Both the position numbers and the translations under genes were made by a program. Shown here piece after piece: positions 7,374-14,733 of a DNA stretch of 14,845 nt (the stretch's first letter is position 1; the number at the start of each line of letters is the position of its first letter). The stretch is from positions 370 to 15,214 of the forward strand of contig QHYP01000042.1 of NCBI GenBank assembly GCA_003224195.1, read 5' to 3'. The notes beneath the pieces are model-generated. The model saw nothing but the letters and a program-made list of their open reading frames with translations, made no database searches and was not told the DNA's origin. The DNA comes from Acidobacteriota bacterium (GTDB taxonomy: Bacteria > Acidobacteriota > Terriglobia > Acidiferrales > UBA7541).

Positions 7374-8777
7374 TCAATTCTTCCCCTCCGTCGCAAGCTC
7401 GAAGACTACAACCGTGTCGAATTCATCCCGGCTCTTCTCCGGAATTTTCAAAAGCAGGCCGCCGGTTACGGGGGAAACTTCGGCCTTCTTGCCGTCCTTC
7501 AAAAAATGAGCGGACCGGAACGGTCTTGGCATCACAGGAAGGGCCAAAACGGGATCGCGCCAATCGAGAATGTGAACATAGAGTGTGCTGCCTTTGCTGG
7601 TAGTGACTCCCCACGGGCGCGGAGCGATGGGGCCGCCGTGCGTTCCGTAAACGGACTCGCCGTAGCGGGCCAGCCACTCGCCCATTTCCCGTAGCCGCGT
7701 GACAAATTCGGGCTGAATCGTTCCGTCTGGACGCGGACCGACGTTGAGCAGGAAGTTGGCATTGTTCCCTGCGGCGCGGACGAGATACTGGATCAGCTCG
7801 CGGGTGGATTTGAAGTGATGGTCGTTCTGATTGTAGCCCCAGGACTGGTTGATGGTTTCGGCGGTTTCGAGCGGGAGGTTACCCACCTTTTCTTCTTCGT
7901 TGAAGCCTGCGGTATTCCGTCCGGGAAGATCCTTCTCGAACATCTGGAAATCTTCACCGGGCAAAGGGGTGCGATGGTGGTTATTGCCGATCAGCGCCTG
8001 CGGCTGGAGGCTATGAATGAGCTGGTAGGTCTTGTCGAGTTGCCAGTCCGCGTCCGGTTTGTCCCACCACCCATCGAACCAGATGCCGGCAATTTCGCCG
8101 TAGTTCGTGAGCAGTTCGCGCAGTTGGGCATTTTGATAGTCAAGATATTTCGACCAAACGCCACTTTCCGGCCGGCCAGAGGAGTGGCCGGTGGCCCCGC
8201 GCGGGAAGTAGTCGCGATCGTGCCAGTCGAGCTGTGAGTGATAGAAGAAGAGCTTGATTCCCTGCTTGTGGCACTCATCGGCGAGGAGCCTGAGGACGTC
8301 GCGCTTATAGGGCGTCCGCTGCACGATCGTCCAGTCGGAAACTTGGGAATCAAACATGGCGAAGCCGTCGTGATGCTTGCTCGTGATGGTGATGTATTTC
8401 ATGCCTGTCGCTTTCACCAGGGTCACCCATGCGGCGGGGTCGAAATTCTGGGGGTTGAACCGTGCGGGCAGAAGCTCGTAATCCGAGATGGGCATCTTGT
8501 GTGTTTCCATCACCCATTCCCCGTCGCCCAAAACACTGTAAACACCCCAATGGATGAACAGGCCAAACTTGGCGTCCTGAAACCACCGCCGGGCCTCCAA
8601 GTTCGCAGCAGAAGGAATGTAGGCGATTTGGCCTTGGGCCAGCGAAGAAAGCGTCGCGCCCGCCATCATCAAGAGGAGCGGCCGCAGAGAACGCAGAAAG
8701 AAACTCCGCATAGTCATGAGCGAGACGCGGGAATTGTACTCCGCAGTGCGGCTGAGTCCGCAAAGAAATTTTGTCAT
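7374..8777 (-). CDS. secreted alpha-L-fucosidase, GH29
   Basis: GH29 enzymes release terminal alpha-L-fucose from glycans by a retaining mechanism. Numbered from the ATG at 8777, the product has 467 residues. A hydrophobic export signal lies at about 26-49 (FFLRSLRPLLLMMAGATLSSLAQG). The catalytic domain shows WFQDAKFGLFIHWGVYSV (65-82), the KHHDGFAMF motif (134-142), FFYHSQLDWHDRDYF and the likely nucleophile Asp235 in AGIWFDGWW. LLNVGPRPDG near the C-terminal half is also typical. Start choice is uncertain. The ATG at 8777 has GGAGG ten bases upstream but implies a long region before the hydrophobic stretch. ATGs at 8717 and 8711 give a normal signal peptide but lack a clear ribosome site. 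The symporter follows 130 bases downstream, fitting release and import of one sugar. Confidence 0.92.
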   Translation of the reverse strand: MTKFLCGLSRTAEYNSRVSLMTMRSFFLRSLRPLLLMMAGATLSSLAQGQIAYIPSAANLEARRWFQDAKFGLFIHWGVYSVLGDGEWVMETHKMPISDYELLPARFNPQNFDPAAWVTLVKATGMKYITITSKHHDGFAMFDSQVSDWTIVQRTPYKRDVLRLLADECHKQGIKLFFYHSQLDWHDRDYFPRGATGHSSGRPESGVWSKYLDYQNAQLRELLTNYGEIAGIWFDGWWDKPDADWQLDKTYQLIHSLQPQALIGNNHHRTPLPGEDFQMFEKDLPGRNTAGFNEEEKVGNLPLETAETINQSWGYNQNDHHFKSTRELIQYLVRAAGNNANFLLNVGPRPDGTIQPEFVTRLREMGEWLARYGESVYGTHGGPIAPRPWGVTTSKGSTLYVHILDWRDPVLALPVMPRPFRSAHFLKDGKKAEVSPVTGGLLLKIPEKSRDEFDTVVVFELATEGKN

Positions 8778-8832
8778 GTGCGTGAGACCTCCGTGCCGCA
8801 CTGATTGATTTTTGCCTGCGCCGCCTCCGGCG

Positions 8833-8876
8833 TATAATCCCGGCGAAAAGAGGGCGCTAGTAGTTAGCCTTTTCGC
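8833..8876 (+). promoter_or_regulatory. promoter and dyad upstream of the TIM-barrel cluster
   Basis: A perfect -10 hexamer TATAAT lies at 8833-8838. Possible weak -35 elements are TTTTGC (8810-8815, 17-base spacer) or TTGCCT (8812-8817, 15-base spacer). Just downstream, GCGAAAAG (8843-8850) and CTTTTCGC (8869-8876) form a perfect 8-bp inverted repeat around 18 bases, at or after the expected start of transcription. It could be an operator or a hairpin in the 5' leader of the gene starting at 8906. Confidence 0.5.
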
Positions 8877-8905
8877 GGTCACAATTGCCGACAGGGGGTC
8901 AATTC

Positions 8906-10045
8906 ATGCACGAGCGCACGACTCGGAATGCAATCAATCGCAGGGAGTTTCTCGGTGCGGCAAGCGGGGCGGCCGCGGCGGCGCTGACGGCGGGACCGCT
9001 TGCAGCCTCGGCCTTGGGCTCGGTTGGTGAAGGGGCGAAGCCGATTTCCAGGCATCTGCTCGATCCTTCGGTGCCAAAAAAGAAGATTCCCATTGGGGTG
9101 TTCGATCCGGTGTACGCAGACCTGTCGCTCGACCAGATGCTGGACCGGGTGTCCGCTTTGGGGCTCGAAGCCATGGAGATTGGGACGGGTGGTTATCCGG
9201 GAGCGTCGCACTGTCCGGTTCCGGAACTCCTGGCCGACCCTGCAAAGGCCCGCGCGTGGAAGAAGAAATTTGAAGATCGCGGGATTCGCGTGGCCACGCT
9301 GAGCTGTCACGGCAACCCGCTTCACCCGGACGCAAAGCACGCCGCACGCGATGCGGAGATATTTCGGAATACGGTCCGGCTGGCGGAAATCCTCGACGTG
9401 AAGGTGATTGTCGGCTTATCCGGTTGCCCGGGCGGCTCGCCCACCGACGCCATGCCCAATTGGATTACCTATCGCTGGCCGCCGGAATACGGCGAAGCGC
9501 TGAAATGGCAGTGGAAGGAAAAGGTGATTCCGTACTGGAAGGAGGCGGCGAAATTCGCGCGCGAGCACGGCATCAAGCGGTTGGCCTTCGAGATGCACCC
9601 CTGCTTCGTGGTGTATAACCCGAAGACGCTGCTGCAACTGCGCGAGGCCGTTGGCGAAGAGATCGGCGCCAATTGTGACTTGAGCCATCTGTTCTGGCAG
9701 GGCTGCGATCCCGTGGAAGTGATCCGGCTGCTGGGCAAGCAGGGAGCGATCTTCCACGCGCACATGAAGGATACAGTGATGTATCCGGAAAATGTTGCGC
9801 GCTACGGCGTGCTGAATTTTGCGTTCGAGAAAAACGAACTGGAGGATGCTTCGGAGACTTTCCGCGCGGTCGGCTATGGGCATAGCGCGAGCCTGTGGAA
9901 AGCCGTGGTCGCGGCCTACATGGAGGTCGGGTATGAAGGCATCCTGAGCATCGAGAATGAAGATCCCATCCTCCCAGGTCCGGTGGGCGTGGAGCGCGCC
10001 GCCTACGTGCTCAAGAACGTCCGGAACGAGTTGCTGGAATCATGA
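8906..10045 (+). CDS. Tat-exported sugar isomerase/epimerase-like TIM-barrel protein
   Basis: The 379-residue protein belongs to the xylose-isomerase-like / AP-endonuclease-2 fold. It begins with a twin-arginine signal, NRREFLGAASG, and a long Ala-rich stretch, so it should act in the periplasm. The barrel starts at IPIGVFDPVYADLSLDQMLDRV and repeats the family pattern LGLEAMEIGTGGYPG. Candidate metal-binding residues are Glu229 (FEMHP), Asp258 (CDLSH), His284/His286 (FHAHMKD) and Glu350 (SIENEDP). The frame opens at a TTG at 8885, but the ATG at 8906 follows AGGGGG by eight bases and puts the Tat motif at the right distance, so I chose it. The stop overlaps the next start (ATGA), marking an operon. 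Relatives isomerise sugars or act on 3-keto-glycosides; the actual substrate is unknown. Confidence 0.87.
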   Translation: MHERTTRNAINRREFLGAASGAAAAALTAGPLAASALGSVGEGAKPISRHLLDPSVPKKKIPIGVFDPVYADLSLDQMLDRVSALGLEAMEIGTGGYPGASHCPVPELLADPAKARAWKKKFEDRGIRVATLSCHGNPLHPDAKHAARDAEIFRNTVRLAEILDVKVIVGLSGCPGGSPTDAMPNWITYRWPPEYGEALKWQWKEKVIPYWKEAAKFAREHGIKRLAFEMHPCFVVYNPKTLLQLREAVGEEIGANCDLSHLFWQGCDPVEVIRLLGKQGAIFHAHMKDTVMYPENVARYGVLNFAFEKNELEDASETFRAVGYGHSASLWKAVVAAYMEVGYEGILSIENEDPILPGPVGVERAAYVLKNVRNELLES

Positions 10046-10764
10046 CGCTGAATCGGCGTGAATTTGCGCGCGCACTCGGAGCCGCCGCAGCGGGGACTGT
10101 TGCTCTTGGAAGGCCGGCAAGCGGAGATGCCTGGGAAACCGGCGACGCTCCGGGACGCACGGCGCCCTTTCAGCTCTCTGTTATGCTCTGGACGGTCTTT
10201 CGCGATTTGCCGTTCGAGCAGCGGCTGGAAAAGGTGGCGGAGGCGGGCTATCGCGCGGTCCAACTCGTCCATGAATACGACAAATGGTCCGAGGAAGACT
10301 TCCGCAACGCGAATCGCAAGAAACGCAGCTTCGGGATGGGCTTCGATACCGCCGCGGGGCTGCGCAAGGGAATTTGCGATCCCGCGGAGCGGGACGCGTT
10401 TCTCGCCGAAGTGCGCTCGAAGATGCCGGTATTGGACAAACTGGAGTGCAGCCGCCTGATCGTTTTGTCTGGTAACAAGAATCCAGACCTGCCCCTGCGC
10501 GAGCAGCACCAGAGCTGTGTTGAAGGCTTGAAGCGCGCAGCCGAAATCGCCGCCGAACGAAATGTGGAGTTGCTCCTAGAAAACATCGATCCGGAGGAGA
10601 ATCCGAAGTATTACCTTACGTCGGTGGCCGAGGGGTTCGAGATTATCGGCGAGGTGAACCATCCTCGAGTGAAGTTCCTGTACGACCTCTTTCATGAGCA
10701 AATCGCGAAAGAATATCGGCAAAGTAGGATTGATCCACATTGCGGACGTGCCGGGGCGTCATGA
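10042..10764 (+). pseudogene. hydroxypyruvate isomerase-type TIM barrel, 5' part of a frameshifted gene
   Basis: The reading frame begins with a Tat-like signal (NRREFARALGAAAAG) and continues as a hydroxypyruvate isomerase / xylose-isomerase-like barrel: QLSVMLWTVFRDLPFEQRLEKVAEAGY, then LLLENIDPEENP with a likely metal-ligand Glu180, then VKFLYDLFHEQIA with Asp215. After residue 223 (base 10710) the frame turns into unrelated residues and stops at 10764. The expected C-terminal part continues in the next frame. Compared with E. coli Hyi from memory, about nine residues between the HxQI segment and ENI are also missing, so this looks like a small deletion (about 26 bases) rather than a single-base sequencing slip. 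The start overlaps the upstream stop (ATGA). The truncated product would lack the last strands and metal ligands and is probably inactive. Confidence 0.75.
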
Positions 10765-10921
10765 ACCCGGGACGGGCGAGATCAATTTTCCGAATATCTA
10801 TCGCAAACTGGGACACCTTCGCTACAACCGCTTCGTCGCGATGGAATTCCTCCCCACGGGGGATCCGATTGCGAGCCTGCGCGCGGCGCGGGAGATGGCG
10901 ATGCAATACGGGAGCGGCTAA
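10694..10921 (+). pseudogene. hydroxypyruvate isomerase-type TIM barrel, 3' part in the +1 frame
   Basis: This frame carries the missing end of the preceding gene. From about base 10712 it reads NIGKVGLIHIADVPGRHEP, then GTGEINFPNIYRKLG and VAMEFLPTGDP. The block is highly characteristic of hydroxypyruvate isomerase-like proteins and includes a catalytic or metal-binding Glu in AMEF. Residues encoded before 10712 are out-of-frame noise, and the ATG at 10694 has no convincing ribosome site, so separate translation is unlikely. Skipping one base (10711) would join it to the upstream frame. No classic slippery heptamer is present, so programmed frameshifting seems less likely than mutation. Confidence 0.72.
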
Positions 10922-11091
10922 GCCGGGACTGACGAATCTCCCCGGATGCGATTAGGGATTGACGGGAGAACCGCGTGGCGGTAGTTTGCCGGGGGTTCAG
11001 CTCTTGAAGCGAATTTGAACTTCGAAAAGGTACGCGGGCCTCGCTGATTTTCACGCGCAAACAGATCTTTGGCGGAAATAGGAGTCATTCA

Positions 11092-11697
11092 ATGGATAGA
11101 CGCGAAGCGATCCGGCTGCTGGCAACGGCGGCGGGACTTTCTCTTGTCCCCCCACAACTCAGAGCGCTCCTTCGCGAGGCGCGCGCGGAGGTCGGCGACC
11201 TGCCCGCGCTGCGCACGCTGGACGCGCACCAGAACGAGATCGTGACGACGATGGCCGAGATGATCATCCCCGCAACGGAGACGCCCGGCGCAAAGGCCGC
11301 TCGCGTGAACGAGTTCATCGATTTGATTCTCACCGAATGGTGCAACGACGAAGAGCGCACACGGTTTTTGCATGGTCTCACTGACGCGGATGCGCGGAGC
11401 GGCAAGCTTTTCGGCAAGGATTTCGTGGGATGCGCGCCCGACCAGCAGACGGAGATTTTGACCGCTCTGGATGACGAGATGATGAGAGAAGCCGAAGCCT
11501 TGAAGTACGCGGCGCGCGACTACCGCGGTTCACCGTCTCATCCGGAGAAGAATTTCTTCTACATGATGAAGCACCTCACCCTGACCGGCTACTACACTTC
11601 GCAAATCGGCGCGGAGCAAGAACTGCACTTCCAGATGTTTCCAGGACACTTCGATGGCTGCGTTCCGGTCACAGAGGCCACCGGGGCGGGGGAGTAG
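11092..11697 (+). CDS. gluconate 2-dehydrogenase subunit 3-type protein (small subunit)
   Basis: The 201-residue protein matches the gluconate 2-dehydrogenase subunit 3 family, the small helper subunit of membrane or periplasmic GMC dehydrogenases. It begins MDRREAIRLLATAAGLSL, a twin-arginine-type signal. The family core follows: LDAHQNEIVTTMAEMIIP, TETPGAKAARVNEFIDLIL, then FFYMMKHLTLTGYYTSQIG near the end. The ATG at 11092 has AGGAG eight bases upstream. Two bases separate its stop from the GTG of the flavoprotein gene. In related glucose dehydrogenases this subunit carries the catalytic subunit through the Tat system. The 170-base gap upstream suggests it may have its own promoter. Confidence 0.88.
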   Translation: MDRREAIRLLATAAGLSLVPPQLRALLREARAEVGDLPALRTLDAHQNEIVTTMAEMIIPATETPGAKAARVNEFIDLILTEWCNDEERTRFLHGLTDADARSGKLFGKDFVGCAPDQQTEILTALDDEMMREAEALKYAARDYRGSPSHPEKNFFYMMKHLTLTGYYTSQIGAEQELHFQMFPGHFDGCVPVTEATGAGE

Positions 11698-11699
11698 CC

Positions 11700-13388
11700 G
11701 TGGCGGAAACGCAGTACGACGCGATTGTCGTCGGCTCGGGAATCACGGGCGGCTGGGCCGCCAAAGAGCTCACGGAGAAGGGGCTGAAAACGCTCGTTCT
11801 CGAGGCGGGCCGCCCGATCAATCCCGAAGAAGACTACGCGGAGCATGTGCCCGTCTGGCAGTTGCGTTTTCGGGGCATGGAAGACCGCCGGCGCGTGGCT
11901 GACGAGCAGCCGGTTCAAAAAAAATGCAACGCGCTGGACGAATGGTCGAGCAAGTTCTTCGTAAACGACAAGGAAAACCCCTACACGACGCCGGCGGACA
12001 AGCCCTTCCTGTGGATTCGCGGCCGGCACGTGGGCGGCCGGTCCATCATGTGGGGCCGGCAAAGCTATCGCTGGAGCGACCTGGATTTTGAGGCCAATGC
12101 GCGCGAAGGGATCGCCGTTGATTGGCCCATCCGCTACAAGGACATCGCTCCGTGGTATGACTACGTGGAGGACTTCATCGGAGTGAGCGGCCAGGCCGAA
12201 GGGCTGCCGCAACTGCCGGACGGAAAATTCCTGCCTCCGATGGCGATGACCTGCGCGGAGCTCATGGTCCGCGACGCGATCGCCAAGCACTTCGCGGGCG
12301 AGCGGCGGATGACCATGGGTCGCGCCGCCGTTTTGACGCGCACACACCGCGGCCGCGCCGCATGCCACTATTGCGGCCCCTGCCATCGCGGATGCATCAC
12401 GCGTTCCTATTTCAGCAGCCTGAATTCCACGCTGCCCGCGGCCATCGCAACGGGACGCATGACGTTGCGGCCTTACAGCGTCGTGCACGGCTTGATTTTC
12501 GACGCTGCGAAGCGCCGTGTAACGGGTGTCCGCGTCATCGACGGACAGACGCGCAAAACGCTGGAGTTCAAGGGCCGCGTCGTGTTTCTCTGCGCTTCTG
12601 CGCTCGAGTCGGTCCGCATTCTCCTGAATTCCACGACGCCCGAATTCACCAATGGCCTGGCCAATTCGAGCGGCGAGCTTGGTCACAACCTGATGGATCA
12701 TGTCATGGGCGGTGGCGCCGACGGCATCATCCCAGGGAACGAAGACCGTACGACGTTTGGCCGGCGGCCAAATGGAATTTACGTGCCACGCTTCCGCAAT
12801 GTCCGGGACAAACACCCACTCTTCCTGCGCGGCTACGGCTATCAGGGCGGTACACAACAACGGTCCAACTGGGGCGATACAGCGGCGCGACTGGGATTCG
12901 GCGCGGAGTTTAAGCGCACCCTTGCGAAACCCGGCCCGTGGCATTTCACGTTCTACGGCTTCGGCGAGTGCCTGCCCAATCGCGACAACTACATCGAACT
13001 CGACAAAGAGAAAAAGGACGCGTGGGGCATCCCTGTGCTGCGCATTCAGTGCGTGTGGAGAGAAAACGAAAGGGCCATCCTGAAGGATATGTCGATCCAG
13101 GCGGCGGAAATGCTGGCGGCGGCCGGGGCGCGGAATATCGAGCCGTTTGTGGAGGACAACGCGCCTGGCCTGACAATCCACGAAATGGGCACGGCGAGGA
13201 TGGGCCGGGATCCGAAGACCTCGGTGCTCAACGCGTTCAACCAAACGCACGATATTCCCAATCTATTTCTCACCGATGGCGCGGCCATGGCGTCCTCCTC
13301 GTGCGTAAATCCCTCGCTCACCTATATGGCGCTCACGGCGCGAGCCTGCGACTACGCCGTGCAACAGATGAAACGGGGAGAGTTATAG
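11700..13388 (+). CDS. GMC-type FAD-dependent oxidoreductase (dehydrogenase large subunit)
   Basis: The 562-residue flavoprotein should oxidise a sugar or polyol hydroxyl. The FAD-binding start AIVVGSGITGGWAAKEL (8-24) ends the beta strand at LVLEAG. GGRSIMWGRQSYRW (112-125) is the second GMC signature. The C-terminal active site has His494 in IHEMGTARMG and Asn537 in SSCVNPSLTYMA. Four cysteines, 222, 225, 228 and 232 (CHYCGPCHRGC), sit where FAD glucose dehydrogenases of the Burkholderia type carry a cysteine-rich Fe-S segment, so a cluster is likely. There is no signal peptide, consistent with export as a passenger of the Tat-bearing small subunit encoded just upstream. The GTG at 11700 follows GGGGGAG at a good distance. 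No cytochrome c gene follows, so the electron acceptor is unknown. Confidence 0.91.
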   Translation: MAETQYDAIVVGSGITGGWAAKELTEKGLKTLVLEAGRPINPEEDYAEHVPVWQLRFRGMEDRRRVADEQPVQKKCNALDEWSSKFFVNDKENPYTTPADKPFLWIRGRHVGGRSIMWGRQSYRWSDLDFEANAREGIAVDWPIRYKDIAPWYDYVEDFIGVSGQAEGLPQLPDGKFLPPMAMTCAELMVRDAIAKHFAGERRMTMGRAAVLTRTHRGRAACHYCGPCHRGCITRSYFSSLNSTLPAAIATGRMTLRPYSVVHGLIFDAAKRRVTGVRVIDGQTRKTLEFKGRVVFLCASALESVRILLNSTTPEFTNGLANSSGELGHNLMDHVMGGGADGIIPGNEDRTTFGRRPNGIYVPRFRNVRDKHPLFLRGYGYQGGTQQRSNWGDTAARLGFGAEFKRTLAKPGPWHFTFYGFGECLPNRDNYIELDKEKKDAWGIPVLRIQCVWRENERAILKDMSIQAAEMLAAAGARNIEPFVEDNAPGLTIHEMGTARMGRDPKTSVLNAFNQTHDIPNLFLTDGAAMASSSCVNPSLTYMALTARACDYAVQQMKRGEL

Positions 13389-13519
13389 CTGCCCCGGGTG
13401 TTCAAGCCGGGTAGCACTTCAATCGACCGAGCCAAACCGGGAGACCTCGCCGACGGGCCACAGCACAGCGTAGCCTTCACTAACTGATCCAGGCCTCTTT
13501 TGGCGATGAAGTGACGCGG

Positions 13520-13634
13520 CTAGTACCGTTCCAACTAAATGAAGCGGACAAAAGGACATCGACTACAAGAACTACTCTGCGAAGACATCAAGAAACAAGA
13601 AAGAAGTTGCTCCAACAAGTTGGAACGGCACTAG
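13520..13634. repeat. MITE-like element with 17-base inverted ends
   Basis: CTAGTACCGTTCCAACT (13520-13536) is the reverse complement of 13618-13634 with one mismatch, enclosing 81 bases of purine-rich sequence unlike its neighbours. The ends contain TA, as in IS630/mariner-type insertions, but no clear longer target duplication is seen. A 31-codon ORF (13539-13634, +, ATG to TAG) lies inside without a ribosome site; I do not claim it is expressed. The right end supplies the stop codon of the LysM gene. A second short palindrome, TCCAAC-AA-GTTGGA, lies in the right arm. Confidence 0.5.
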
Positions 13635-14554
13635 GGGATACAGGTCGCCGGAAGCAGCAATTCCTGTCCTTCGCGGATGAAGTTGGGATCTCCAATCCAC
13701 GGATTTGCCAGAGCGATGCACCGCCACGCGGTTCCTCGGCCATACTGCGTTTGCGCAATCTGCCAAAGCGTATCGCCCTTTTGGATTCGAATCCTCAAGG
13801 GACGGCGCGGGGCTGGGGCTTGGAGAGGCACGTAAATTCGGCTGCCGGCCGTCACGCGGTCTGGATCCACGATGGAAGGGTTCAGAGACAGCAACTCGCG
13901 CCAGCGCGCGCCCTGTCCCAAATTGCGCTCCGCGAGCTTCCAGAGAGAATCGCCGCGCTGAAGGACAACTGCCGCAAGCCCGGGGCTTGTGGGGCGTGGC
14001 ACAGGCTGCATAGCGCGAAAAGGATTTCTTGGCTTTGGCGCGATTCTCACCGGCGGAGGCGGGGCGAGCGGTCTGGTTGGTGCAGCGGGCGTCGCCAGCG
14101 GCGCCGTGCTCATCGCGTAAGGTAGTTTCGCCGCTTCCTGCGCCTGGCGCTCCTGCTTCTGCCGGCGGTTCTGGCGCGCGACTTCGCCGAGAGATGGCTG
14201 ACTAGGTTGAGAGGAGTCACTGGGCGCGGGTGCAGATTTCTGCGCGTTGAGCGGGTCGGGCGTATTGCGCCGGGCCTCAAACCTAGCTCGATCTTCCGGC
14301 GTCAGGATATTGCGACGCTTCAAGTCCTCCTCGGTGTACACGTGTTTGGAGCTCTTCCCATGGTTTTCCTTGCGCGTATGCTCCTGACGAGCTGCTTCGC
14401 CCAGATCTTGCGCATGGCTCGGCGGCGCCGGGATGAGGTAACAGCCCATAAGAACGGTACTGGTGAGACTGATTCGGCGGCGCGAAGACAGCCACCCCGA
14501 AACATAGGCAGGCTTGCCTGAGGACACTTCCCGGTCGAGCGAAAGAACGGGCAT
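13631..14554 (-). CDS. secreted double-LysM protein
   Basis: From the ATG at 14554 the product has 307 residues. A basic start and hydrophobic segment (about 30-49, RRRISLTSTVLMGC to SHAQ) form an export signal; LMGC is a poor lipobox, so a soluble or periplasmic form is likelier. A low-complexity region rich in Pro, Ala, Gln and Arg follows (about 50-190). Two C-terminal LysM domains come next: VLQRGDSLWKLAERNLG to IYVP and IRIQKGDTLWQIAQTQYG to ELLLP. LysM domains bind peptidoglycan or other N-acetylglucosamine polymers. The frame opens at a GTG at 14677 and has an ATG at 14599, but a good promoter (TTGATT-16-TACAAT) overlaps that stretch, favouring 14554. The TAG stop lies inside the inverted end of the adjacent repeat element. 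Confidence 0.82.
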   Translation of the reverse strand: MPVLSLDREVSSGKPAYVSGWLSSRRRISLTSTVLMGCYLIPAPPSHAQDLGEAARQEHTRKENHGKSSKHVYTEEDLKRRNILTPEDRARFEARRNTPDPLNAQKSAPAPSDSSQPSQPSLGEVARQNRRQKQERQAQEAAKLPYAMSTAPLATPAAPTRPLAPPPPVRIAPKPRNPFRAMQPVPRPTSPGLAAVVLQRGDSLWKLAERNLGQGARWRELLSLNPSIVDPDRVTAGSRIYVPLQAPAPRRPLRIRIQKGDTLWQIAQTQYGRGTAWRCIALANPWIGDPNFIREGQELLLPATCIP

Positions 14555-14579
14555 AGGCTCTGAGCGGGGACGTCGAGGT

Positions 14580-14607
14580 ATTGTACCTAAAGCGCGCATC
14601 AAATCAA
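14580..14607 (-). promoter_or_regulatory. sigma-70-type promoter of the LysM gene
   Basis: On the minus strand TTGATT (14607-14602) and TACAAT (14585-14580) are separated by 16 bases. Transcription would begin near 14573, about 19 bases before the ATG at 14554. This excludes the upstream in-frame start codons for this transcript. Confidence 0.55.
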
Positions 14608-14733
14608 AGCAATTCTTTTTGGTAAAAGGCGGCTCCCGGCCCTGAGCCGGAGAACGCCTGTTTGGGTTCCACTGCACTATTTCTCGAAGCTCTGCCCTAC
14701 CTGAGCCGTTCTGAGTCTAAATGCCGGAGGTCG

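Noticed and set aside
10700..10720. Programmed ribosomal frameshift in the isomerase gene
   Set aside because: There is no slippery heptamer of the usual kind, and about nine family residues are missing at the junction, which favours a deletion.
10922..10945. CCGGG/CCCGG hairpin after the damaged isomerase gene as a terminator
   Set aside because: The stem is only five base pairs and no U-tract follows.
10959..10987. TTGACG with a 17-base spacer before TAGTTT as a promoter for the oxidoreductase pair
   Set aside because: The -35 is good but the -10 matches the consensus at only three positions; too weak to annotate.
11592..13250. 552-codon open frame on the minus strand opposite the GMC gene
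   Set aside because: It lies antisense to a gene with clear GMC motifs, has an Arg/His/Ala-rich composition without recognisable domains, and is a usual artefact of GC-rich codon use.
13389..13411. CCCGG/CCGGG hairpin after the GMC gene as a terminator
   Set aside because: Short stem and no run of T on the plus strand.
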